Below are positions 26,186 to 33,620 of a DNA stretch of 64,000 nucleotides, in pieces (the stretch's first letter is position 1; each line of letters begins with the position of its first letter). The notes below the pieces were generated by a model. That model saw only the letters and a program-made list of their open reading frames with translations. It was not told the DNA's origin and did no database searches. A program made the position numbers and the translations under genes. Source of the DNA: JBLNBN01 sp050260015 (lineage in GTDB: Bacteria > Bacteroidota > Ignavibacteria > Kapaibacteriales > UBA2268); NCBI GenBank assembly GCA_050260015.1, contig JBLNBN010000011.1, positions 1 through 64,000 on the forward strand. Direction: 5' to 3'.

Positions 26186-26779
26186 CTATTTTGATTGTAT
26201 CTGCAACGCCTTTTTAATTAGGAATTCCGCGGTAATCTCCCCGGGGTTGTCCTCGAGTATCTGGCGGATGCATTTATCCGCAGTCTGGCGACTATAGCCG
26301 AGCGAGACGAGCGCGGCGGCGGCTTCCTCTATTATTAAGCGATTCGAGCCCGTAGGAATTAACGCTGTCAGATCGGGCGATTTTACTTTGTCGCGCAGCT
26401 CGAGTATAATTCTCTCCGCCGTCTTGGGGCCAATTCCTGAAATTTTCTTAAAAGCGAGCGGATTTCCCATCGAGATGTGCGATTGAAGCTCCTGGACGCT
26501 TAGCGACGAAAGAATTGCGAGGGCCGATTTAGGCCCCACGCCTGAAACCGCCGTAAGTAGCTCGAACGCCTCGCGCTCGGCGCGGTCTGCAAATCCAAAG
26601 AGGCTCAATGCGTCCTGCCTGAAGAGCAGAATTGCATAGAGTTTCGTCTCGGAGCTCTCCAGGGGAAGCGCTTCCGCCGTAGTGAGGGAGATTGCCAGCC
26701 TGTACCCGACGCCGTTGGAATCGATTACGGCGTGCGTTTTTGCCTTTTCAATCAGCTTGCCCTTTATAAAATCAATCAT
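26186..26779 (-). CDS. ruvA: Holliday junction branch migration protein RuvA
   Basis: 197 aa. RuvA binds four-way DNA junctions and loads the RuvB motor. It has the N-terminal OB fold (MIDFIKGKLIEKAKTHAVIDSNGVGYRLAIS), two helix-hairpin-helix motifs (VSGVGPKSALAIL; ISGIGPKTAERIILELRDK) and a C-terminal UBA-like domain III (EEAAAALVSLGYSRQTADKCI). The length matches the family. It is the last gene of an overlapping run aminotransferase-tadA-rsmI-ruvA; its start overlaps the rsmI end by 8 bp. ruvB and ruvC are not in the window. Confidence 0.96.
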   Translation of the reverse strand: MIDFIKGKLIEKAKTHAVIDSNGVGYRLAISLTTAEALPLESSETKLYAILLFRQDALSLFGFADRAEREAFELLTAVSGVGPKSALAILSSLSVQELQSHISMGNPLAFKKISGIGPKTAERIILELRDKVKSPDLTALIPTGSNRLIIEEAAAALVSLGYSRQTADKCIRQILEDNPGEITAEFLIKKALQIQSK

Positions 26780-27515
26780 TTTCAGCGCCCCATGTTTTGT
26801 TCTTGCCCGGCTTTGCGTCCGCCCCGGCTATTAATATGACGAATTCGCCCTTTAACGAGCTTCTCGCCGATAGTTCTTTATTTATTTCCGCGACCGAACC
26901 GCGAATAAATTCCTCGTGCAGCTTAGTCAATTCGCGGGCGCAGACCGCCTGCCTTGCCCCAAGCCCCGCCGCCTCGAGCTCTGCGAAAAGCGTCGCGACC
27001 TTGTGCACGGATTCGTAGAGTATCGTCGTTTCCGTTTTAGCGATCAACTGGGATAGGAACGTCTTTCTGCCCTTTTTAGCGGGGGCGAACCCGAGAAACG
27101 TAAAGGAATGCACGGGAAGCCCCGAGGCGGAGAGGGCAGTTATAGCGGCCGTAGCCCCCGGCAGGGGAATAACTTTTACGCCCGCTTCGATAGCGGCGGC
27201 GACTAGCCTGTAGCCGGGATCGGAAATTGAAGGCGTTCCCGCGTCGCTGATAAGGGCGACGGAGGCGCCGCGAAGGATCATATTTACCAGCCCCGCGCTC
27301 CGCTCCGCTTCGTTGTAGTCGTGGTAAGCGATTAGCTTTTTAGGCTTTATTTCGAGCGCGGAGAGCAATTGGCCCGAGCGGCGCGTGTCCTCGCAAGCGA
27401 TGGCGTCCGCCTCCCGCAGCGCCTTCAGAGCGCGCAGGGTTATGTCCTCCAGATTCCCGATAGGGGTGGGAACTATATAGAGCGCCGGCTCGGTTTTGTT
27501 CTTTTCATCCGCCAT
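26772..27515 (-). CDS. rsmI: 16S rRNA (cytidine1402-2'-O)-methyltransferase
   Basis: 247 aa SAM-dependent tetrapyrrole-methylase-fold enzyme that modifies C1402 of 16S rRNA. Signatures: LYIVPTPIGNLEDITLRALKALREADAIACEDTRRSGQLL at the N-terminus, YHDYNE, SDAGTPSISDPGYRLV, PLPGATAAITALSASGLP, and FLGFAPAKKGRKTFL. It is slightly short at the C-terminus compared with the E. coli enzyme, as in many Bacteroidota. It overlaps tadA by 11 bp and ruvA by 8 bp, so the three are translated from one message. Confidence 0.95.
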   Translation of the reverse strand: MADEKNKTEPALYIVPTPIGNLEDITLRALKALREADAIACEDTRRSGQLLSALEIKPKKLIAYHDYNEAERSAGLVNMILRGASVALISDAGTPSISDPGYRLVAAAIEAGVKVIPLPGATAAITALSASGLPVHSFTFLGFAPAKKGRKTFLSQLIAKTETTILYESVHKVATLFAELEAAGLGARQAVCARELTKLHEEFIRGSVAEINKELSARSSLKGEFVILIAGADAKPGKNKTWGAEND

Positions 27516-27981
27516 TTTTCTTTCGTCGCCTGATGTCTTTAAAAAAATCTTTAATTAACTGGGAGCACTCCGCCTCCAGGACGCCGCTTACTATCTCGGC
27601 GCGGTGGTTGAGCGCCGGGTTGGCCGCGACGTTAGTTACGGAGCCGCACCCGCCCGCCTTGGGGTCGAAAGCGCCGAATACGACGCGCGGTATCCTGGCG
27701 AGAACGATCGCGCCGGCGCACATCGCGCAGGGCTCGAGCGTAACGTAAAGCGTCGCGTCCAGCAGCCACTTTATATTCGTCTTCTTCAACGCCTTTTCAA
27801 TCGCGATAATTTCGGCGTGAGCCGTCCCGTTGCGCTTTTTCTCGACTTGATTATAGGCGCGGGCGATAATTTCCCCTTCGGAAACCAAGACCGCGCCTAT
27901 CGGGACGTCGTCGTAAGCAAGCGCCCGACGCGCCTGCTTCAGCGCTTCGCGCATAAATCGCTCGTCGCCGGCGGGAGGCAT
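27505..27981 (-). CDS. tadA: tRNA-specific adenosine deaminase
   Basis: 158 aa zinc deaminase that converts A34 to inosine in tRNA-Arg(ACG). The active-site set is HAE in GTAHAEIIAI (zinc His and proton-shuttling Glu) and PCAMC in LEPCAMCAGAIVLARI. It has the TadA/Fcy N-terminus MREALKQARRALAYDDVPIGAVLV. The start overlaps the preceding aminotransferase stop as TAATG, a coupling arrangement. A cytosine or guanine deaminase is less likely given the TadA-like RVVFGAFDPKAGGCGS. Confidence 0.94.
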   Translation of the reverse strand: MPPAGDERFMREALKQARRALAYDDVPIGAVLVSEGEIIARAYNQVEKKRNGTAHAEIIAIEKALKKTNIKWLLDATLYVTLEPCAMCAGAIVLARIPRVVFGAFDPKAGGCGSVTNVAANPALNHRAEIVSGVLEAECSQLIKDFFKDIRRRKKNGG

Positions 27982-29141
27982 TACGCGCCGACCTTCGCAA
28001 GCCTGGAAATGCCCTCGCGTATGGTTTCCTCGCCCTTCGCGAAGCAGAGCCGCAGCATCGTCTCGCCCTCTTTCGATTTGGAGTAGAAGACCGACGGAGG
28101 AATTGTCGCGACGCCGTATTCTTTAATTAATCTGATAGCCGCATCGGAATCGTTCTCGAAAATCCCTCCCGGTATCTCCGCCATTATAAAGTAGCTGCCC
28201 TCGGGCTTAATCGGGTTGAACTTAGTTTCTTTGAGCAGCGAATAAATAAGGTCGCGGCGCGAGAGGTAGAGCTCGCGGAAGTCCGGGAGGTAGCCGTCGA
28301 GCCTTGAGAAGGCGAACGCCATAGCGTGCTGCGCGGGCGTGTTCACGGCGAAAGTCGTCCATTGGTGCACTTTCCGGACCGCGTCCGTTAAGCTCTCGTT
28401 CGCCATAGTAAATCCGATCTTCCAACCGGTCATGCCGAACGTCTTTCCCGAGGAGGAGACGGTTACCGTGCGCTCGCGCATGCCTTCAAGAGAGGTGATT
28501 GGAATATGCTTCGCGCCGTCGAACAGCAGGAATTCGTAAACTTCGTCGGAGAGGACTAAGAGATTATGCTTGATAGCCAGCTTCGCGATTATCTCCAGCT
28601 CTTCGCGACTAAATACTTTCCCGGTTGGATTGTGCGGCGTATTGACGACGATTAACTTTGTCTTGCTTGTTATTGCGGCTTCGAGTTCTTCGGGTCTGAA
28701 TGAAAAATCCGGTTTGTGGAGAGTAACGAATACGGCCTTTCCGCCGGCTATTTGCACGTTGGCGCAATAGGAGTCGTAATAGGGCTCGAAGAGAATTACC
28801 TCGTCGCCGGGATTAATCAGGGCGTTCATGGCGGAGAAGAGCGCCTCCGTCGCGCCGGCGGTAATCGTTATTTCAGTCTCGGGATTCCAATCAAGGCCGT
28901 AATGCTTCTTTTGAACCTCTGAAATCGCTTTACGTAGCGTGTAGATGCCCTGGTAGGGAGCGTATTGATTCTTTCCCGATTTCATAGCGTCGTATGCTTC
29001 GTCCATTATCCACGAAGGGCCGTCGAAGTCCGGAAAGCCCTGCCCGAGGTTGACGGCTTTATGCTCGACGGAGAGCGCGCTAATAGTTGAAAAGATCGAG
29101 GTCGGCATATTTTTTATACGTTCGGCGTGAAAATCATGCAT
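27981..29141 (-). CDS. class I/II PLP aminotransferase (methionine/kynurenine type)
   Basis: 386 aa fold-type I PLP enzyme of the YbdL/KAT subgroup, which transaminates methionine or aromatic amino acids or acts as cysteine-S-conjugate beta-lyase. Evidence: NLGQGFPDFDGP near the N-terminus, NTPHNPTGKVFSREEL (cofactor Asn/Pro), LSDEVYEFLLFD (Asp/Tyr), PLP lysine in VSSSGKTFGMTGWKIGF, and the C-terminal MLRLCFAKGEET with the substrate carboxylate Arg. First gene of the tadA-rsmI-ruvA run, which itself suggests only shared housekeeping expression. Confidence 0.92.
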   Translation of the reverse strand: MHDFHAERIKNMPTSIFSTISALSVEHKAVNLGQGFPDFDGPSWIMDEAYDAMKSGKNQYAPYQGIYTLRKAISEVQKKHYGLDWNPETEITITAGATEALFSAMNALINPGDEVILFEPYYDSYCANVQIAGGKAVFVTLHKPDFSFRPEELEAAITSKTKLIVVNTPHNPTGKVFSREELEIIAKLAIKHNLLVLSDEVYEFLLFDGAKHIPITSLEGMRERTVTVSSSGKTFGMTGWKIGFTMANESLTDAVRKVHQWTTFAVNTPAQHAMAFAFSRLDGYLPDFRELYLSRRDLIYSLLKETKFNPIKPEGSYFIMAEIPGGIFENDSDAAIRLIKEYGVATIPPSVFYSKSKEGETMLRLCFAKGEETIREGISRLAKVGA

Positions 29142-29256
29142 TAAAAGTATCCATGGAAATAAAATTTACAAAACAACTCAAAATTACCAAAAAGTTGGCG
29201 TAATTCAAGAAGATTTTAATAAATTGTTAACGGTTTAATTCGTTATAAGGAGTACT

Positions 29257-29280
29257 ATGGCAATAAAGGCAAACAGATGA
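29257..29280 (+). CDS. possible seven-residue leader ORF coupled to HisA-like gene
   Basis: A strong AAGGAG site followed at 7 bp by ATG opens a seven-codon frame (MAIKANR) whose TGA overlaps the ATG of the HisA-like gene as ATGA. The HisA-like ATG has no clear ribosome site of its own, so ribosomes may arrive by termination-reinitiation. It may equally be a chance frame. Confidence 0.4.
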   Translation: MAIKANR

Positions 29281-30041
29281 TATTAGTTATACCCTTGATA
29301 GAATTACGTCAGGGAAAGTGCGTGGAAGCCATTCGGGGCGAAACGGGAACGGAACGGCAGTACAGGGATCTTGCGAGCAATCCTACGCAGCTCTGCACTT
29401 TTTTAAGAGAGGAAAACGCTAAAACTATCTTTATTCGCGACGGCGATTCGTTCGATACCGGGGATAGCTCGTTGAACTATGCGGCTATAAAGGACATTTG
29501 CTCGCGGCTGGACATACCAATACAAGTCTATTCCAATTTCATGTCGCTGGAAAGTTGCGACGAGCTAATAGACGCAGGGGTTTACCGCGTCGTTATAGAT
29601 AATCCTGAGATAGCTTCGGAAGCGGAAATGCGGAAATTTATGGAAACGCATACTCGTTCGCGCGTCGCTTTTTCCTGTATTTGCGACGGCGGCGTCGAGC
29701 GCCGATCGGGCGGGCCGTCTGAAAATCGTTTAAGATTAATAAAATATCTCGGAGCGGAAAGAGTTTATTACTACGACTCAGATTGGGAAAGCGACGAAGA
29801 CGTATTCGATTCCGTAAGGATTTCTCAGATAGCCTCTGGCATAGGTTTGAGGTTTACCTTAATCGATGCCGTACGCTCGCCAAAAAAATTATGGGAAATT
29901 AATTCATTGCAAAAGAAATTCGTTGATTCGGTCGTCTTAGGTAAATCATTATACGAAAACTTTTTCCCTTGCATTAAAATTTGGAGAATGGCGGAGGCCG
30001 AATCCTTCTCCAACAATGAGAATAACAACAAGGAGCGTTAA
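29277..30041 (+). CDS. HisA-like TIM-barrel protein
   Basis: 254 aa resembling phosphoribosylformimino-5-aminoimidazole carboxamide ribotide isomerase (HisA) but divergent: the N-terminus ILVIPLIELRQGKCVEAIRG parallels HisA (VIPAIDLxxGxCVRLxxG) with the catalytic Asp changed to Glu; the second-half catalytic region reads FSCICDGGVER rather than the normal D-G-x-V/A-x-x-x-G-W; phosphate-binding glycine motifs are weak. The four codons before the stop are Asn/Lys rich. It immediately precedes nuoG (TAA then ATG), so a function tied to complex I or expressed with it, not histidine synthesis, is inferred. Other his genes are absent here. Confidence 0.78.
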   Translation: MILVIPLIELRQGKCVEAIRGETGTERQYRDLASNPTQLCTFLREENAKTIFIRDGDSFDTGDSSLNYAAIKDICSRLDIPIQVYSNFMSLESCDELIDAGVYRVVIDNPEIASEAEMRKFMETHTRSRVAFSCICDGGVERRSGGPSENRLRLIKYLGAERVYYYDSDWESDEDVFDSVRISQIASGIGLRFTLIDAVRSPKKLWEINSLQKKFVDSVVLGKSLYENFFPCIKIWRMAEAESFSNNENNNKER

Positions 30042-31817
30042 ATGCCAAGTATTTATATAGACGGTCAGAAAATCGAAGCCCAAAAGGACCAAACCGTAAT
30101 CGAAGCCGCATACGCTAACGGGATACAGGTCCCGCATTTTTGCTGGCATCCCGAGCTGAGCGTCGCCGGTAATTGTCGTATGTGCCTTGTCGAGATTGGC
30201 ATGCCGAAAAAGCTGCCCGACGGCTCTTTTGAAAAAGGTCCCGACGGCGAGGACATCGTCAATTACATGCCCAAATTGCAAATTGCATGCGCGACGCCCG
30301 CCACCGAGGGGTTGCGCGTTAAAATAAAATCTGAAAAAGCTAAACGCGCGCAGGAAGCAGTTATGGAGTTCCTGCTAATCAACCATCCGCTCGACTGCCC
30401 GATCTGCGACGAAGCTGGGGAATGCAAGCTACAGGACTACGCCTATACGCAATCCCGGGGCGAGAGCAGATTCGAGGAAACGAAGAACAAAAAGCCGAAA
30501 CGCGTTCTCTGGGGCGACACGGTGGTCTACGACGCCGAGCGCTGCATACTATGCTCCCGTTGCATTCGCTACGCTAACGAGGAAGCCGAGCAACCCGTAC
30601 TGTCCTTTATTCAAAGGAACGACCACGTTTATATAGAAGTGGGGGAAGGCCAGAAGTGGGACAATCCTTACTCGATGAACGTAATCGAGATCTGCCCCGT
30701 CGGCGCGCTTACGAGCGCGGACTTTAGGTTCCGCGCGCGAGTCTGGGAGATGAGCTTTAACGACTCCATCTGCCCGGGCTGCTCCCGCGGCTGCAATATG
30801 AAGGTGGGCGTCCGCAGCAATAACGAAGCGCTTAGGCTCAATCCGCGCACGAATATGTACGTTAATAAATACTGGATGTGCGACTACGGACGGTTAACTC
30901 AATACCGCTATCTTAACGAAAACAGGGTGAAATTCCCAAGAATAAAGCAAGACGGCGTGCAGGTCGATACAAGCTGGGACGAGATGTTCCTCGGGGCGGC
31001 CGATCTTTTGAAAAATTACAGGGGTAACGATATCCTTTTCGTAGCCTCCGCCCGCGCGACCACGGAGGACAACCACGTCCTGAATAAATTCGCAAGCGAA
31101 GTCGCCGGCTCGCAGAATATCGCCTTCATTCGCCACATAGACGAAAGCTTCGGAGACGATTACCTGCGCGTGAGCGATATTACGCCTAATTACACGGGGG
31201 CTTTCGAGCTCGGGATACCGATGTATACGAAGGAGGATTTCATTAAGAAGTTCGCTCCCGAGCTCGCATCGGGTAAGTATAAGGCGATGTACGTCATGGA
31301 GGAAGATTTCTCCGATATGCCGGAAATCATGAGCGCATTGGATAAGTTAGAGCTATTGGCTGTTCATGCGACTAACGACACTGAATTCGCAAAGCGCGCC
31401 GATTTGCTCTTCGCCGCTTCGACTTATGCCGAGATAGAGGGCACGTTTATAAATATTGACAAGAGGGTGCAACTCTTCAGCCCGGCCCTGACTACCAACG
31501 AAAACTGGCGGCACATGGGTATGAGGCTTGGGCGTTGGGATAAATTCGGCGCCGATAACGATAAGTTCATGCAGCGCGAGGAGCGGCTCTGCCGCCAGAG
31601 CTGGGCTATACTAAAAGGACTCGCCAAAGCGATGGGGACGGACTTTAACTTCAAGAACTCCGAAGACGTCTTCGACGATATCGTAAAGAATTACGTAGCG
31701 TTTAACGCCATGACCTACGAACTGTTGGAAAAGCACCAGGGATTGGTTTTGAATCGCGGGGATAAGCCCGACCCGATAGTGGTTAACTATGAATCGCATA
31801 AGCTGAAACCGGAATAA
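30042..31817 (+). CDS. nuoG: NADH-quinone oxidoreductase subunit G
   Basis: 591 aa, a short form of the largest soluble complex I subunit. It has an N-terminal [2Fe-2S] ferredoxin domain (CWHPELSVAGNCRMC), the HxxxC iron-sulfur ligands HPLDCPICDEAGECKLQDY, a CILCSRCIRY cluster, then the CPGCSRGCNMKVG cluster and a truncated molybdopterin-like domain in which the cofactor site is not preserved. It carries electrons from NADH to quinone in the peripheral arm. An AAGGAG site lies before the ATG, which directly abuts the HisA-like stop. nuoH and nuoI follow. Confidence 0.95.
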   Translation: MPSIYIDGQKIEAQKDQTVIEAAYANGIQVPHFCWHPELSVAGNCRMCLVEIGMPKKLPDGSFEKGPDGEDIVNYMPKLQIACATPATEGLRVKIKSEKAKRAQEAVMEFLLINHPLDCPICDEAGECKLQDYAYTQSRGESRFEETKNKKPKRVLWGDTVVYDAERCILCSRCIRYANEEAEQPVLSFIQRNDHVYIEVGEGQKWDNPYSMNVIEICPVGALTSADFRFRARVWEMSFNDSICPGCSRGCNMKVGVRSNNEALRLNPRTNMYVNKYWMCDYGRLTQYRYLNENRVKFPRIKQDGVQVDTSWDEMFLGAADLLKNYRGNDILFVASARATTEDNHVLNKFASEVAGSQNIAFIRHIDESFGDDYLRVSDITPNYTGAFELGIPMYTKEDFIKKFAPELASGKYKAMYVMEEDFSDMPEIMSALDKLELLAVHATNDTEFAKRADLLFAASTYAEIEGTFINIDKRVQLFSPALTTNENWRHMGMRLGRWDKFGADNDKFMQREERLCRQSWAILKGLAKAMGTDFNFKNSEDVFDDIVKNYVAFNAMTYELLEKHQGLVLNRGDKPDPIVVNYESHKLKPE

Positions 31818-31871
31818 ATTGTGGAATTGGGAAGTATTAATAAAGAATATCAATAATCCGTAAGATTGAAT

Positions 31872-32927
31872 ATGAGCGAACTTTGGTGGATAGTAATAGA
31901 GACCGTTATCAAAGCCCTGATAATAGTGGGTTTGATCCTGACATCGGCGGCGATTTCGGTTTACCTGGAGCGCAAGATATCCGCGTTCATCCAGAACCGT
32001 ATCGGCCCAAATAGAGTTGGCCCTTTGGGCTTGCTTCAACCTATAGCGGACGTAGTAAAGCTCTTTTGGAAGGAGGACATAGTCCCGAAAGCCGCGGATA
32101 GATTTTTCCATAGCCTGGCGCCAGTGATCACGCTTGGTATCGCCATTTCCGTTTGGGCGGTAATACCTTTCGGCGAATATGTTAACGTCGGCGACCGGGT
32201 GATTGAAATGGGAATAGCCCCGAATGTAAATTTCGGCATTCTCTATATCCTCGCTCTTACCAGCGTAGGGGTATATGGAATTACGCTCGCCGGCTGGTCC
32301 TCGAACAGCAAGTATTCGCTGTTCGGCGGCTTGCGTTCGGCGGCGCAGATGATCTCCTACGAGCTTTCTATGGGCATTTCAATCCTTGCGATCGTAGTTC
32401 TGACCGGTTCGCTATCTTTAGTGGACATAGTGCGCGATCAGCAGGCGTGGGCCGGGTGGCGCTGGAATATATTACTTCAACCGATCGGTTTCTTCATATT
32501 CCTACTTACCGCGTTTGCCGAGACGAACCGAGCGCCGTTCGACCTTCCCGAGGCCGAGCCGGAGCTTGTCGGCGGGTTCAATACGGAGTACTCAGGCATG
32601 AAGTTCGGTATGTTCTTCCTGGCCGAATACGCTAACATCGCGACGAGCTCGGCAATTATCTCGATACTCTACCTCGGCGGCTGGACGCTGCCCGTTCAAC
32701 CGGAAGTTCTCGGGTTGGAGCGGGGGACGATACTGCTCGCATTATTAGAATTTTTGGTGTTGCTGATAAAGATTGCTATCCTGATTTTCGTATTTGTCTG
32801 GGTGCGCTGGTCCGTGCCGCGTTTCCGCTACGATCAACTAATGAATTTGGGATGGAGAGTTCTATTGCCGCTGTCTTTACTTAATTTCATGGCGACGGCT
32901 ATAGTGGTTTACTTTTATTATCATTGA
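31872..32927 (+). CDS. nuoH: NADH-quinone oxidoreductase subunit H
   Basis: 351 aa from the ATG at 31872 (an in-frame TTG lies two codons upstream). It is a multi-spanning membrane subunit with about eight helices forming the quinone site with NuoB/D. Signatures: AAISVYLERKISAFIQNRIGPNRVGPLGLLQPIADVVKLFWKEDI, AEYANI, and the conserved FAETNRAPFDLPEAEPELVGGFNTEYSGMKF loop, which is diagnostic. The length fits. It comes 54 bp after nuoG. Confidence 0.97.
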   Translation: MSELWWIVIETVIKALIIVGLILTSAAISVYLERKISAFIQNRIGPNRVGPLGLLQPIADVVKLFWKEDIVPKAADRFFHSLAPVITLGIAISVWAVIPFGEYVNVGDRVIEMGIAPNVNFGILYILALTSVGVYGITLAGWSSNSKYSLFGGLRSAAQMISYELSMGISILAIVVLTGSLSLVDIVRDQQAWAGWRWNILLQPIGFFIFLLTAFAETNRAPFDLPEAEPELVGGFNTEYSGMKFGMFFLAEYANIATSSAIISILYLGGWTLPVQPEVLGLERGTILLALLEFLVLLIKIAILIFVFVWVRWSVPRFRYDQLMNLGWRVLLPLSLLNFMATAIVVYFYYH

Positions 32928-32955
32928 TAAAAATCAACGAACGACGGGTAATTGA

Positions 32956-33459
32956 ATGAATAATATAAAAAATACGGAGGCGGAGCGACTAACCTTTTGG
33001 CAAAAGCTCTATTTTCCTGAAATAATCAAGGGCATGGGATTAACATTCCGCGAGATGTTCAAGCCTAAATTTACCCGGCAGTATCCCGAGGAAAAGTTCG
33101 TAGCTCCGGGTTCTTATCGCGGGCGCCCCGTCCTGGTGGAGGACGACGAAGGGGAGCGCTGCGTGGCGTGCGGGCTCTGCTCGCGCGTATGCCCGCCGCT
33201 CGCTATCCAGGTGCAGGCGGCCGAGACCGAACGCGGCAAGGAACGGTATCCCGAAGTCTTTGAAATAAATATGCTTCGGTGCATATTCTGCGGGTTCTGC
33301 GAGGAGGTCTGCCCGGAGGAGGCAATAGTTATGAGCCAGGACTACGAAATGGTATTTACAAGCCGCGAGGACGCTTACTTAGGCAAGGACAAGCTTTTAA
33401 CCCCGGTTGCGCAACTGCAATCCAGGCTGGAATTTTTACGACAATACAAAAATTATTAA
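32956..33459 (+). CDS. nuoI: NADH-quinone oxidoreductase subunit I
   Basis: 167 aa with two [4Fe-4S] ferredoxin motifs: CVACGLCSRVCPPLAI and CIFCGFCEEVCPEEAI. These are clusters N6a/N6b on the route to the quinone. The spacing and length fit NuoI. It lies 28 bp after nuoH and is followed by a terminator, so the nuo set here ends with G-H-I; the A-F and J-N subunits must be elsewhere. Confidence 0.96.
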   Translation: MNNIKNTEAERLTFWQKLYFPEIIKGMGLTFREMFKPKFTRQYPEEKFVAPGSYRGRPVLVEDDEGERCVACGLCSRVCPPLAIQVQAAETERGKERYPEVFEINMLRCIFCGFCEEVCPEEAIVMSQDYEMVFTSREDAYLGKDKLLTPVAQLQSRLEFLRQYKNY

Positions 33460-33487
33460 TTATATAATTAATTGAAATTGTAAATCC

Positions 33488-33522
33488 AAACGCCCACTCT
33501 ACGATGAGTTGGGCGTTTTCTT
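33488..33522 (+). terminator. terminator after nuoGHI
   Basis: AAACGCCCACTC ... GAGTTGGGCGTTTTC forms a stem with one bulge around the ACGAT loop, then T-rich sequence. It closes the nuo run. Confidence 0.85.
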
Positions 33523-33620
33523 TATTAAATTACCCGAAGTCCTTTATTCTTTCTTAGGTTTTAATTAACTTTGCATATTCTGGATAATTGAAGTTTTATG
33601 AAAATCAAATTGGAGTATTA

